NCBI RefSeq assembly: GCF_000003815.2
Contig: NC_049981.1
Coordinates: forward strand, 12,245,625-12,309,624
DNA from: Branchiostoma floridae
Lineage: Eukaryota; Chordata; Leptocardii; Amphioxiformes; Branchiostomatidae
Length of the DNA stretch: 64,000 bases
Reading direction: 5' to 3'
This document shows, in pieces, positions 27,355 through 41,800 of this stretch. Position 1 is the stretch's first letter, and each line of letters starts with the position of its first letter. A program made the position numbers and the translations under genes. The notes beneath the pieces are model-generated. The model made no database searches and was not told where the DNA came from. It saw nothing but the letters and a program-made list of their open reading frames with translations.

Positions 27355-30300
27355 TTACAACCCACTTCCGCCTGCGATACACGTGTCTTCATCCGTCAGT
27401 TCCGGAAAGCCTCGGCACTCAAACTGATACATCAGGTCAGTGACCCTGTCCACCTCCTGCAGTACCGCTTCCGTCCGCTGGAGGGTCTCGTCCATGTAGT
27501 GGTCCGGAAGTGGCGCTTCATCTTCAGAAAAGACAAGAATTTACTTCCTGAATTAATTTCTGATTTCTAACCGAGATGAAAGACTTAAAGAATGGAGAGA
27601 AAAAACTGAGAGACTGATATCGAATGCTTTGTTTAAACAAGAATAAATAACCGATTTTACCTTCAAAGACTTGGGTCTCATGGCGCATACCCAGAAGACT
27701 CCTGAAGGAGTTCCAGAAGTAATCTCCCATCGCGGTGTCCACCTCAATGTCGTCTGACGTCTGACAGTAGCTCAGCCAGTTACACAGCATCCCGACTGCT
27801 AGATTTACCTAAAGGAGGCAGAAACGTTTCGATGGGTCTTAAAAAATCTGCTAAAAATCAAAATTCGTAACAGATTTTCGCTTTGACTTTTTATAGCATA
27901 TGACCAATAATTACTAAAACAAGAAATCTTTTTAAAATAGCTGTGCCTTGCCGCGTATTTTATGTTATTTTGGTAAGTTAGACTAGATTCTACGCTTAAA
28001 AATCCCGAGTTCCACATGTCGCCCCCCTCCCCCTCCCCCTCATTATCATAATTTATGTCAGATGAATTATTGGCACATTAAACAGGTTTTGTAAAACTTT
28101 TTGACCCACAATGAATATGCATTAATTTTTATTACAAACTAAGTTCCTTCGGATGCAATTTGTGATATATCTTTATATAAACATGGTGAGTTAAAGCGTA
28201 GATTTATTACGCTGGACCACATACAGTAACATGCGTCTAGAAGAGCGTTTTAATACTCGCCTGGAATGTACCATTGTTTAACTAAGCCATGAAACTCGGC
28301 AAGGAAAGAAGGGCCTTTGGAAGGGGCTTTGGAAGGGCTGGGTTAACAGGTCCGTCCATGGATCCATGGAAGAAAGCTGGCGTAAAGCCTTGCCTGGCGG
28401 CAAGGCAAAAAGTTACTCAATGGACAGTTGGAGAGGTAACAAGGAAGAACAACAAACCTAAATGGTATTGAAAACAAAAATGAATTAACAGCTGTAGTTG
28501 TGATGGTTGTTACCCTTTCTTTTGCACAGAGCTGCGAAATGTAATCCGCTTTTTTTCCAGACTACCCCATGAAGTGTAGCCAAAATTGAATTTAACTGGA
28601 ATACATAATGCACCTCTGTCGCATAGCAGAAATTCTTAGAATAGTTATAAAGCATTATGTAAGCTCCACCTGTGAGGCATCACCAAAAACAAAAGAGAAC
28701 GAATTTCATCTCACCAGACAGCAGATGAAGACTAGGACGAATGTAGCGTAGTACAGCGGTCCCAGGACACTATCCACTCTCTTGATGTCATCCCCGAAGA
28801 CGTCACTGAACGCCATACCTAAGCTCATCTCAAATAAGACGAAGTACGTCTCCTTAAAGGCGGAGAAACTCTTCATGTGTTTCCCAAATATCAAGATCCC
28901 GCTGATGGTGAAGGACAGTAGGAGGATCACCATGTACGTCAGGAACCCAAAGGCCTCCTGGTACATCAACTAGTCCAAGCGGGAAAGACATCAAATCGTG
29001 ACTTGTAGTCCACAACCGTTTACCGTGCCAAGTCCCGACCCGTCAAAAGCGCCGACTAGCTAACTGGAATATCATGGCAGCAAACAGACCACCTCGACAA
29101 TATCACAGTACGAATACATATTATTATTCGACGAAAGAATTCGTAACATGCAGTTCTATGCGACCAAGTATCTACGGTACAAAAACGCCAACTAGCGATC
29201 TAGAACATTACAAACATCGAGCATATCACTATTGGACTGCGCAGAGCACTTTTGACACTTCTAGGTAAATAAAAGGTATATATCAGATATTTTGTGATAA
29301 ACATTGCCGTTTCACAACGAGCGGATGAACAGCGGGGATCATCACGCCTCCTTGAAAATATTTTTAATATAACTCTCGAGATTTTTCGAAACAATCTTAA
29401 GATTTTTCAAAACAATTTTAAGATCTTTCTTAAAGATTCTTTAAAATGGTCTCGAGAATTTTTCCAGACGCTTTCAAAACATCTTAAGACATCGGGCTTT
29501 TACAAAGCAACTTACAAAATACATTGAGATTTCGGCGAAGCACCTCAAGATTAAGGGAAGCTCTGAAGGTCAAGTTAAAACATATCAAGATTGAACACAA
29601 AAACTTTGGTATAGATTTTTCGATTTTCAACGAAGCGGGAAGGGGGTCATGAGTACTAGTAAGAGAAATTTTCACAAAAAATCAAGTATGCAAATTTAAG
29701 CTGTAAAAGGCTACAAGCATTAGTCAAAAGTGCTTTGCTCTGTTCAATTGTAATACTTATGGCCATAAATAGACTAAATTTGTTCAATATCATAGTCCGA
29801 ATACTTGTTCCTACATTACATTACACGAGGATCATCTGTTGCTACTTTGCCGCTACATCTTTGAGGGAAGTTTAGGGACTTGGTTCTTCTTAAAATGTAG
29901 AGTTAGTTATTCACAAGAAGGCCTCCACTTACACGAGGAAGAGTGAAGGCGGTAGCGACGTTCTTAGAGAAGTTGAGAACCCGCAGGATGCTGAAGGTAC
30001 TGATGAAGATGGAGAAGGTGAGTACCTCCTTGAAGGTAGCGTCCCATTGGCTGGCAGCACTCATGTCTATAAACTCATTAATGCCGTGTAGTCCTGTGGC
30101 AAATATGGAACGGCATTTAATTCTCTTAATATAGATACATTTTTGGACCGTCAATGAAACTAGAAATTGTAATCGCAACATTGAAGCTAACGCTAGCTCG
30201 GCTAACTCGGAAGATATAGCCACTTCTCTGTGAATTCAAGCCATATCTGAAGAAGATCTCTATAGATGATTCGTCAATGATATTAAATTAGTATAGCGAC

Positions 30301-33300
30301 ATAAGAATTCTGGTAATTCTTTTGATATAGCTTAGTTGATGGGATGTTTATTGGTCAAACGTGTTAAAAACGAAGTCAATAAACAATAACGGCGGCCACC
30401 CTAAGATGCCCCCTGCCCTAAGATGCCCGGATATTTTGCTGAGCTTATTATGCATAAGTACGCCGTGTTTGTTACCACTGACTATGATGATTAGAAAGGT
30501 AAATAAACCAAGTCCAAACAAACAGCTTTTTTTTCTATTAAAAAAATATTTACACATATTCACTTCCCTTTTTTTTTAAGACAGAATTTTCACAATAATG
30601 TTGGTAGCGCCGAATCACTGTGGTCACCTGTTGCTAGGTATTGGTGGCTCGTGTCCATAAATAAACAACCAGTAAAAAACAGCCAGACAACTGTCATGCA
30701 CATAAGAAATAAAGCTTCACAAAACAATACAAATATTGGTCTTCAAATGTTTGTTGAGTAGAAGACCGGCCATAGAAAAAACAACATCAGCATCACCGCC
30801 GTTGTTTTCCCCAGGGAGTGTGGCCCCGCAGGTGGCGGACGAGCGAACGACCAAAAGATTTGTTACTCTAACAAATGATTCGTACCGTCTATAGAAATGA
30901 AACTTCACAGAGTGATGTCGAATATGTTTCCCAATATGTACACAGAGTTTTTTGTGATTTTGGCGTTGTCGTTTTTCGTAATGATTTTGTTAGTCGGGCC
31001 GCCGCATTCACTGCATTTCGCCCATTTCCCATGAAAACACGACCTGGATTGTGAAAGATTTAGTCCTCCTCGCGGGAGACAAGAAGCACACAAAATCATA
31101 ATTCTACTGTCAAAAGAAAGCTAATACTGTAGTATATCACAAAATTAGAATTTTTATTTATGTTTGTCTGAATTGGTCACCAGCTTCCGAAGAGAGCAAA
31201 TTCCAAAAGAGGGGCAAGTTAGGGCGCACTGTCTAACGCTGCTCAAAATCGGAATTTATATTCACGATAGCGTCCTCGGTGTTTGCCAGTTGTAACGCGG
31301 AGGGTGAAGGTTTCATGAACAGTATGGATGCTTTCCCTATTCAAGTATGGTCTCTAGATGAATGTGTTAAAAATTCATTGATCAAAACTTGACCACTAGT
31401 GGGCAACTAGTGATGAAGCGCCGTGAGTTCGAGCGCGTAAAAAAGCGGGCATCTTATGATTAAAAATAAGTTCATCCATGTTTTCAGCCATCCATTCATT
31501 CGTTCACCTTTTTATTCATTCATTCATTTATTCAAATGTATCCGTTATAAAGTTATTAGACGTACCTGTAGCCTGTTGTATATCCGCCAATGCAGCAGCT
31601 GCCCAGATATAACGTAGTCCGAATGTCACAATAACAGCCGTAGACAACCCTATCCCGCACAGGACCAAGATGTTCCAAAAACTGTTTAAGTAGACACGAC
31701 CGTTTTTCCGTATGCCCCAAATCTCGTGAAGAATGTTGTAAATGTAGAAGACCAGGAACAAGATGTGGAAAAGCATCTGGACGAAGTCGTCTGTTGTTTG
31801 GTACTGGAACAGTCGGAAGGTCTGGATGTTTGGCTGCAGTTCAACAGTGCCCCCTGGGATGTACTGCAGGGTGATGACCATGGTGCTGAACAGCTTGACG
31901 TCAGGGTGGTAGAAGTTGGCCCGGAGGATGAGAGTGTCGGAAACCATCAGGATCCAGTTGGTCTGCTGTAGGAGGTCTATCATTGCAGCAGCCTGACCGG
32001 AATCCTGTGGTAGGTCGACTGTTGTGAAGCATTCTACTGTTTCAGCCATTGCCCCGTTTCTGAAATATGTAAAAGAATAAGAATTATAACATTTAATACC
32101 TAGCAAAGAATAAAAGCAAACAGATGGAATATGGATCAAGATACATTCTAAGGATTTAAAATCAACTAGAAAGGCCGACATTTGCTTAAGAGCAAATACA
32201 GCATATTTCAGCCATACCCCTTCCCACGCAACATTGGACTGTTCCAAATCACCCCTGCGCAAAAATGGAACATCTTAACAGTACATTATCCCCCAAAGTG
32301 GACTAGTAATTGTGAATTGATTCCAGGTCAAAACAGAGCTTGCTTCTATTTTTCAGAAAATGACAATAATCACACCTTCCATTCAGAAAATTGTCATCAT
32401 GACTGAAAATTGTTGAATGACTTCATGTAATGTCATTAACAATTTTCAGTACGATAACTAGGTGTAAGTTTAAAAAAGTATAAGCTCCTTGTGATGTGGG
32501 TACATTTATTATTGCAGTGAACTTTTTTTATTCAAGTAGGGCATACGATTTAATAATTATCAAGCAGGTGCAGGTACTGTATGAGCGTTTGTTTTCTTCA
32601 AGCTGTAAAACTGTAAAACTGTTTTACTTTGTATGCAATCAGCCATCGAGCCTATTCATATTTTAGTTTAACAACTTCCTGCCAGACCCGGAAGATACGA
32701 TTGAACCTTGTTCGAGGATTTCTTTTCGGAGGTCAGTCTGTTCATACCCTGGCACTGTCACTGAGAGTGTTTTATTGGGCTGAAACTCTGGCAGTTTAAA
32801 GTTACTTACAATTTAGATGTTCAAAGTTTATGTCAAACAACAACAGCACTAGAAACACCTACATTTCCTCTGGAGAAAATACAGCAGTTTTCTCAAGTTC
32901 CAGTCCAGTGATAGAAATGTGGCCACTATAGACAGGTGGTCACTATAGAGAAAATGCTGATCTCTTGACTAGGAGCCATACGTTACACATGATTTCAGTA
33001 CACTGGTCTTTACTCACATAAACATTGCACAGGTAAGCCAATTGTTTAGATGTACAATTAAGTTCAAATAATTCTGAAGAGAAATATTGATGAGAAAATA
33101 ATCATTCTCGCCACTGTCTAACTTATAATTACGTATCAAAACTAAACGCAAACTGTCTAACTAACGCACCTTTCGCCGAGTTGATCAAAGGGCCGCCGGC
33201 TATAAATCAAACTCGGCTGTTGATTAGACTTAGAGTTTCAAACAGTCATGTGCTGTGTGCCAGTTGACAGCGAACTTCATGCTACGTGATGTATTACATT

Positions 33301-36300
33301 GCTTGGACCTTCTTTCAGCGGTGCTTCTATAAAATATTTAGACTGTAACACTGAGTCCCACATGTTTTATAGAATAGAATTTGACGCAGAACAGCGTTTT
33401 TTGCTGGGTATTTTTCTTGAAACATGTCCGTGGGAATATCAGCGAGGCGGCGACGTAGGGATATCAGACCGCCAACAAAAGTCGCACGGCGGCTAACGGC
33501 GCAGCGAAGATACTAGCGCTGTAAATAAGCGCTTCAACTAAGGATGGCAACCCGGACAATATTTTTGTATACTGTTGAGCTAAGTAAAGTTTGTTGTTTA
33601 TGAGGTTTTAGTTGTCTTTGAAGCTTTGACCCGAAATATTTTTATGTCAAACTGCTGAAGAGAAGTAAGTGACTGCTACGATTATCGTAGATATGGCCCT
33701 AAAAAAGCTGATAAAAGAAGCCTTCTCAATAGTCTAAAATGCAAGAGCTTCCGGGGTCCCCCCACAGTGGCCCTATACCCGTGGACCCCGCCAGGGACAT
33801 TCGGCGGCCCCCGGACCCCTGCCCGACGCTTTGAAAAAATCCTGGCGAGAAGTCTGTACAGCCTGAGTCTTCAAGTTACCGTATTGTGTGGTCCCGCTTA
33901 TGAATATTAATTAGCCTTCGCTTTCCTCTTCGCTGATTGGCTGAACCATTAATTGAATTAACTCTTCCTGCCGGCTAGACGCAGGTGCAGATGTCGGCTC
34001 TGTGGGGTGAACGTCCGAAAGGTCATGGCATGGAGAATGAAAGAAAACCAATTTCCCCTCAAAAAAAGTGCTGTAATTAAGCCTTTTACAGTACTTTATG
34101 CCAAAAATTTTACTTGGATCATTTTACCAACTATCTTATGCCTATATCTATACCAAATGTTACTCATACCAGGGTACAGGGGGGCAAAATATACCGTTAT
34201 AAGACCGTCAGCAACAGTCGCACGGAGCTAACAGCGCAGCGAAAATACCATCGCTAGCGTTTCAACTTCGGATAACAAGTTATAAGTACTGTTGAACTCA
34301 GTAACGTTGAAGTTTGTTTTTAGTTGCCTTCGACGGTTTGAACTGAAATACTGTTACGCTTAACTCCTGAAGAGAAGTTAAGTGACTGCTGCGATTATCA
34401 TAGATATGCCCCTAAGAACTGATACAATATAAAGCCTTCTGAATAGTCTAAAATGCGAGAGCTTTAGGCGGGCTTCGCTCCCCCTGGGGCCCCCCCAACG
34501 GGGCTCTGCCCCTGCACCCCGCCGGGCTGGGGCCTTTCGGCGTTCTTCGGCGGCCCCCGGACTGACGCTGTAAAAAAAATTCTGGCGGGAACACTGCTAT
34601 ATACGGGATCATGAGGCCCCGCTTATGAATATTAATTAGCCTTTGGCCTCCTCTTCGCTGATTGGCTAGGTCTTTGATTCAATTAACTCTCCGGCTGACG
34701 CGCACAGGTGTGGCTCTGTGCGGGGTCACGGAAGGTCACGTCAGGAGGCCAAAAGAAAACAAATTTCCCCTCAGAAAAGTGCCAAAATTAATCATTTTAA
34801 AGTTGTTTATGTCAAAAAATTTACTTGAATCTTGTTACCAAGTATCTAATGCCTATCTATACCAAATTTCAGGTCATTTAATTGTAATACCAGGGTACAG
34901 GAGCCAAAAGTGTCATTTTTTGGTCAAAAATTGGCCAAAAATCGCAAAAATAAGCATTTTGTTGCACTGTACACCAAAAGTGTTATTGAATTTATATGAA
35001 GGGATTATCAAGACACATCTGTGTCAAATTTCAGCTCATTCGGTTGCAATACCAAGGTACAGGAGCCAAAAGTGTCCTTTTTTTGTCAAAAATTGGTCAA
35101 AAAATCGCAAAAATTAGTATTTTGTTGTACTGTACACCAAAAGTGTTATTGAATTTATATGGGGGCATTATCAAGGCACATCTCTGTCAAATTTCAGCTC
35201 ATTTGGTTGTAATACCAGGGTACAGGGGCCAAAAGTGTCCTTTTTTGGTCAAAAATTGGTCAAAAAATCGCAAAAATAAGCATTTTGTTGTACTGTACAC
35301 CAAAAGTGTTATCGAATTTATATGGGGGCATTATCAAGGCACATCTCTGTCAAATTCCAGCTCATTTGGTTGTAATACCAGGGTACAGGGGCCAAAATAT
35401 ACAGTTTTGGTTTAAAATTGACCAAAAAATCTCAATAAAATCATTTTAGAGGCAGATATGAAAAAACTGAGAAAAAAGCATCAAGGTATTAGCCCACTCT
35501 ACCCCTGTGCCGAATTTCAGGTCATTCGGTCCAGGAACGGCGGAGATGAATCACTTTGAAGATTTGACAGGAGAAAGAAAGAAAGAAAGAAAGAAAGAAA
35601 CATTACGAATACAATATATTTCACCATACTATGTATGGCTGAAATATAATGAAGAGACATCCAAGTGTCCGAGAAAGTCATACTACAACTGTTTGTAGTA
35701 ACTTATTTCGCTGAAGATAGAGATATAGACCACACCGTTGGCAATAAAGGCAGACGTCATGTACAGTTGCCTTGCGCAGCAGAGGGCCCAAAATAAAAAT
35801 ACCATTGTAGTGCCAACTACAATCCTTGAAAATGACGGCCCAATCTGGAGACTTTGTTTTAGAAGGAACAAGTAGGGTCTAAGTTTTCCCAATTCTGGTC
35901 AAATCCTGTTTAATCCATCAGTTTAGTTCGCGTGCGGATGGATTTGAGGTGTTGGGTCCTTCGGTTTGAATGAGGAGAAATTTGGTTTCAAAGGTGAGAT
36001 GTCTTCCATAGAGCGAGCTTTCCTCAGATTTTGAGTTGGTTTACTTCCTGTTTTCTTTCAATGCTTATAAAGAAGACCCTTGTGAATTTCTGTTTGTCAA
36101 GACTGTGTGATTGAGATTGGGATTAATTAGTACTTTAACATGCTTTCCTATGGACATGTCTAACTGTAGCGTCTGCCATAATAACCGAGACGGGGGCCGA
36201 TGCTGACTACTGGAACCTTTGAAAAGTTGTTGACATTACATAAGTTATATATATGACGTTATGTAAGGCACGTTACATGGCCATTTCAACAGTGAAATAG

Positions 36301-38818
36301 TCCTCTACAATGTAACAATCATTTTAGTTACCGTCACATATGAACTTGTATTCCAAGGTACTCCATTACCAGTGAAAATTATAAACGCATGTGTTCACAT
36401 ACCTAACTTCGTCCTCAGAACTTGTGTTCCCAATGTGTGAACATCTGACTTCATTCAATCGTTTCAGAGTTTCATCTCTTTGCCTGGCCGTCAGCTCAGG
36501 ATGCAGCTTAGAGCCACTACGCTCCAGGGCTGAGTCTATGGGGTCATCTGAAAGGTAATGAACATCCAGATGGTACAGGGTAAACGACTATCGTTTAAGC
36601 TAGCTGTTCAATGTATTTCAGGCGTGTGCTTTACACTGAACAGATTTTATAAATCATACTTTCAGCACGAAAAGTGAAGAAAAAAGGTTTAATGTGATTC
36701 GCCAGAAGGAAAGGCGTATATTCCAATATACATTTAAGCGCCATATCTTTTAAAACAGAGTCAAGTCAAGTGAAAGTTAATTGCCCCAGAATTGTACAAT
36801 TTATAGCAAATAACATGGCTTATCAACAGCTACAAGATATCTATACTAGTGTAATCTAACATCATTACTCCACATTGAACGTACCTTGAATATTTCTCTA
36901 CTTGTTTAAAATCGATAATGTTTTCTCACCTGGATAAAAGGTGGTTCTCTCCAGGCGAACCGGACCGATCCGGAATGCGTTTGTTCCTGTCGGAAACTGT
37001 TTGTCCAGCCACCTCAGCTTCTTCCTGCTGTATCCACGCTCTGGATGAAGGGACGGCATCAGTTCAGACGACAGCCACTCCCAAGCACCGTCCACTGTAC
37101 TGACCTGAAGATAAGACGTGTTGAATAAGTTTCATATTTTTCAAACTTTCATGACAAAAGCGTGCGTCGTCCATATAATCAAATCAAATAAAGGCCCTAT
37201 ATAGAATATGTCGAATAGTGTAAGTGCATAGCAGCAAGTTTTTAAAGGTCTGAGGATCTGCACACGAAGTTTTGCTTATTTTGAAAAAGAGATAAAACGT
37301 GTAACATAACGGTAGCCTTACCTCCTCATATCCCGCTAGGACACTGTTCTCGAGCGAAGCTCTGACATGGTACGCGTGCATGTCCGTGTCCAACACCCCG
37401 ATGTAAAAGGATGTCAGGCTGCAGATCAGCAGCAGGGCAAGACGGACCAGGATGTCTCTACCCTGCGTCATCCGCTCGGGAAAGTTCGGGTCGTGGTCGG
37501 CTTTCTTCGGCGCAGGTGGCAAAACCCTCGGTGCTGGGACTTGATAACACAGAAAGAAAATGAGCATGTAAAAAATTCATACAAAATAGCAAAATAACAA
37601 AAGCTACGTGAGGTTGTTGTTATATGTTAATTGTTGAAATTATTCAGATGAGTAAACATCAATCAACAGTTAAATCCGGTATAGAAATCTAGATGGTAAA
37701 AATATCATTACATATACTTTTCACCGGTTACCTTTACCTTAAACAGGCTATACATTTACCTGACATACAACTCCGCCTCCTAATGGTTAGTCGAGGAAGT
37801 GCTTGTGAAGGATAAGGGACGTACCTTCATATTTATTCTTATATTTGTGAACAACTCCAATGGGAACCGGTTCTTTCTTCACTGTCTTCATCCCTAAAAC
37901 TCTCCGAACACGAGATGTCACAGGCACTAACACAGGTCTGAGGATGATGGCCTGGGCGTACCTCACCAGAAAGATCTGCAAAGAACGGATGTTAGTACAC
38001 AGATAAAAGATGACATTTCATCTAAGGCTTTCTGATGTAACTTGTGGCCATTTTTCACCGACGACACATAAAGTGTAAATCTAAATCATTAATGTAAGTC
38101 AAATATTGTGTTTTTAGTACTAGCACATCGGTGGTACTGAAGAGCCGTCTAGTAATCTAGCCATGGTCTGTCTGGTGAATTATATGGACAGAAATAATAT
38201 GTTGAATGGAAGGTACAAAAAATCCAAGATGGCGGCGTCGGCGTTGATGTGGGAAAATGTTTCGCTATTGTGAATATGTAACTTTTGCAACGTACCTCAA
38301 TCGGCTCCAGTAAGAAAGTAGAAAGCAGGAATGTTAAGACGAAGTCCTTCAGCCAGGCCTGGCTTCCTTTAGCTCCAAACTGTAGACTGTACACGATCAC
38401 AAAGAAGCTGCTGCTGACAGACGTCAGGATGGCGAGGATCCACGCCACTGTCTTGTAAGGGAATCTCCTGGTGGATGCAGATGATGACACCTGTTCTTCT
38501 AACGGAAGTTGCTTGCAAAACATCGGTACAAGGATGACGTAAACCGCCAGAGACACCATAAACGATGTTGCTGCAGTACTAAACAAGTCCGAAAGGCGGA
38601 GCGTTAGGACACCGGTGTCTAACAGAACCACGTTTGGACCTGTCGTTACCCCGTACCACATGGCACTGCCCAACATCCACAAGGTGATCTGAGTCAGGCA
38701 GCAAACCAGGCGCTGCGCCCGGCTGAAGTGTCTCACACCGGAGTTACACACGGCCGACAGGAGGAGATGCTCATCGTACAGAAGGTGTGAAACCGTCGGT
38801 AGGGTGTGTTCTCTTTTC
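27355..38818 (-). CDS. Exons 23-32: membrane segments 2-11 and polycystin channel domain
   Basis: 38296-38818 carries TM2 with the family signature [19 protein letters not shown] and TM3-TM5. 37322-37539 carries TM6 (channel S1). 36930-37104, 36403-36547 and the first part of 31566-32059 form the extracellular TOP domain ([24 protein letters not shown]). S2 and S3 follow in the same exon, S4 in 29933-30093 ([12 protein letters not shown]). 28715-28969 holds S5, the pore loop ([15 protein letters not shown]) and S6. The last two exons code the cytoplasmic tail, ending [10 protein letters not shown]. Confidence 0.9.
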
Positions 38819-41800
38819 CTAAGTTAAGGATAACAACAACAGTGTTAGAATGCAAATCATTCATCCTCATGGAGTGTGCAAGGATTTGCATGTATATGCT
38901 ACTTTAGGGAATTTTTTTCAAATACTCCTTCCAAGTGATCAATAAATAAGAACATGTCGTACGTACTGCGTTTCATCAGGAACTGCCTCTAGGGTCCTCA
39001 TTGTTCTACAATCATCTTTGTTAGCTGACAGCCAGGTGTGACATGGGAAATTGAACCTGAAGGAAAATAGATACATATTAGAAGTCCCAGTTTGCACTAC
39101 ACTTGAAGGACAAAATCTAAAGCAATAAATCCCATAGCTACGTGAAATAGTTCTTAATTTACGGACAAAACACAACACAAGCATGTCAATTTTAGACAGT
39201 ATATATTCCTGACTTTTGGCTATGTGCTATATGTTCACTACCTACTAGCCAGTCTATATTAAGAAATTTGAATGCAGGTCAGCTCAACCGTCGCATTCTG
39301 CCAGTCTACAGTTATAACTCTGCCCCGGAACAACGTTGGATCCGGGCCAGCGGGAACAAACATGAACACATACCAATACAAAACAGATCTAGAGCAATAC
39401 CCCCGATTTTACAGAGGTAATTAGAATGTGATTGTTAACGACTGTGATGCCAAATAATACAATAGTACATAATGACTACACTCCAAGCAGAGGTTGAGTC
39501 GCGTTGATATAAATTTAATAGTAGTCGGAAAAATTACACCGGCGCTCCTAAGAGGTGCTTGGAGAGTACATTATGACCACGTACACTTACCCCTGTGATG
39601 TCTGTACGTCCCAGACTGTGATGTTGTCTATGAAGAGTGACTCCATGGCGCCCTTCCCGGAGCTGTCGTGCCAGACCTGTACAGACTGGAGCTCGCCGAT
39701 AGAGGCTGGTGTCGTCATGATGTGGTATGTGTCACCACCTCTAGCTAGGATCTAAAACATTCACGATGAAGAATGATAATTTGTCACATTTTCTCTTCGG
39801 CTCTGTCTAGCTTATCAGCATTACGCCGCATGGTATTCCATATTGCATTATACTGTTACAATTTTACAGTTTAAATAAAGATGATAGATCATAGTCAAAG
39901 CACATTGCACAATAATTGTTACAGTAACAGGTACAATGTAACACAAAATTCTGCAGAAGATTACTGGCTAGTTGCATTAATCTATTATATCACAAATTGT
40001 GTCGGGACATAACATAAGTACATGCTGTCTTTGGTAATGTTATGCTCATATGTGGGTGCTGCTGTTCAACTTGACAATGCTAGTTCATATTTTATTACAT
40101 TGAGAGTGCAGACAAGCGTTTAGATTGTTATTTTTGGCAGGCATACAGTACACGTTTTGCCACATAACTATTACAATGATTCTTACCAGGCCTGCAGGGT
40201 TGAGAGTGACCATGGCTGTCCTGCCCTCTGACCCTGTGATCATCAGCCCGACCACAGACGCCGTGCCGGCATCAGGCTGGGTTCCCGTACGGACAGACAC
40301 GACGTAGACGTAGTTCGCACCGGGAACCTCTGATGGGATGGTGGAGACTTTGGGAACAACCGCGTTGAAGTTGTTTGACATCGCAGCTTTTCCAATAACA
40401 TATTTGCCTGCCACTGCGTTGCTTCTCGAAATTTGACTCTGATAACAAGAAATAATTTTTATAGAACCTTAGTGATGATTGATCGCTGACAAAGACTAGT
40501 TGTTGAGGGTATATGAAAATTATGGAGGGGCAGATAATTAAGATCGTGTGAGGCTTAAAATGTAACAAAATGGATTTAAAATGTTTACATATTACCTTGA
40601 TGTCAGAACGTAGTATCAATAGTTGGGCCACCAGGAACGCCATCCACATCGCTACGATAGTTCCAAACACCGTGGAATTTGAGGACAACTTCTCATAGTT
40701 GCTACCAAAGTTGGTGAAGTTCACGAAATGCGGGATTGGCAGAAAAGACGATCGAAGTATGACCCTGGAGCTGTGCAGGTGTACCATGTCACACGTGCAC
40801 TGCGTGGTCTTTTCGTTAGTTTGGATTCCAACCTACAGTATGGAGTGAAAGTTGAATTATAAGAAATGAATCGATTGAAACATAGTATCAAGTTTTCGTG
40901 ACGAGAATTAGTACATTTAAGTCATGAATCGTTTTTTTTTTGTTGACGCACCCCTGACGCATTTTGCATTAGATCAAGAATGTAATGACATCCATTGTTA
41001 GTAATATGGAAAAGGCGCCTGAGACATAAACAAAACACGGCTACATAAACATTTCTACGGCATTCAACTTTGAAATGCGTGTTTAGAATCGTGAACCTCC
41101 TTATTCACAAAGTCCAACGACAGCTCTGACGGACTCTTCAAGCTTTGTTAGAACATGCTGACAAGAAGAGGGTCGTTCTCTATTGTTAAAAGCTATCTAG
41201 TTTTGTTAAACGGACAATGACATATTCAGAACATAGTATATTGAAACAAAGCATGTGTTCGTTTCTATGTGCCAATTAGATTCTGCTGGATCAGCAAGTC
41301 AGTAACACCTTGCAGCGGTTGTTGTTCCATGCCTGATTATCCATTTCCCACATCAGGCAGGAGACTGCAGCAGTCTGCAGGGTAAAGCCTAATGGGTTGC
41401 CATGGCGACCTGGAGGGGGCGTGGTCTGGGAGCCTCTAGCCACTGACGTCAGCAGTCGTCGGAATCCACTGTCAGGTACATCTCTACCTAATATCACAGC
41501 CACATATGGAAATATCAATATGGAAATTTTAGATCAAATATTGTTTTATCATCAAAAAGAGATATGATGATAGATAACTCATAACAGATGAAAGTTTATG
41601 CTAAATTTTGGAATTTAAAAAAGTTCCCTGCATGTCGAAAATTGTCGGAAATGACAGTCTACCGAGATAATGTTTACCTTTGTTCTTCACGCCAACTATG
41701 ACCCAGCCATGATCGTTTTGTACCTCGAGCTCCGGAGCGAAAGAAAAGGTGAAGCTGGAGTAAACTAGACCATATGGCATCTCAAAGCCGTCATAATCAG

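Noticed and set aside
31726-31971. Plus-strand 81-codon frame
   Set aside because: Antisense shadow of the S2-S3 exon; the same shadow appears at 60721-60927 in the other copy.
34662-35415. Two long overlapping frames (151 and 139 codons) with repeated ISAHL-like peptides
   Set aside because: Produced by the 162-bp tandem repeat; the peptide period equals the DNA period and the frames stop inside it.
34860-35420. Regularly spaced repeats as a CRISPR array
   Set aside because: The units are contiguous 162-bp satellite-like repeats without unique spacers, in an animal intron.
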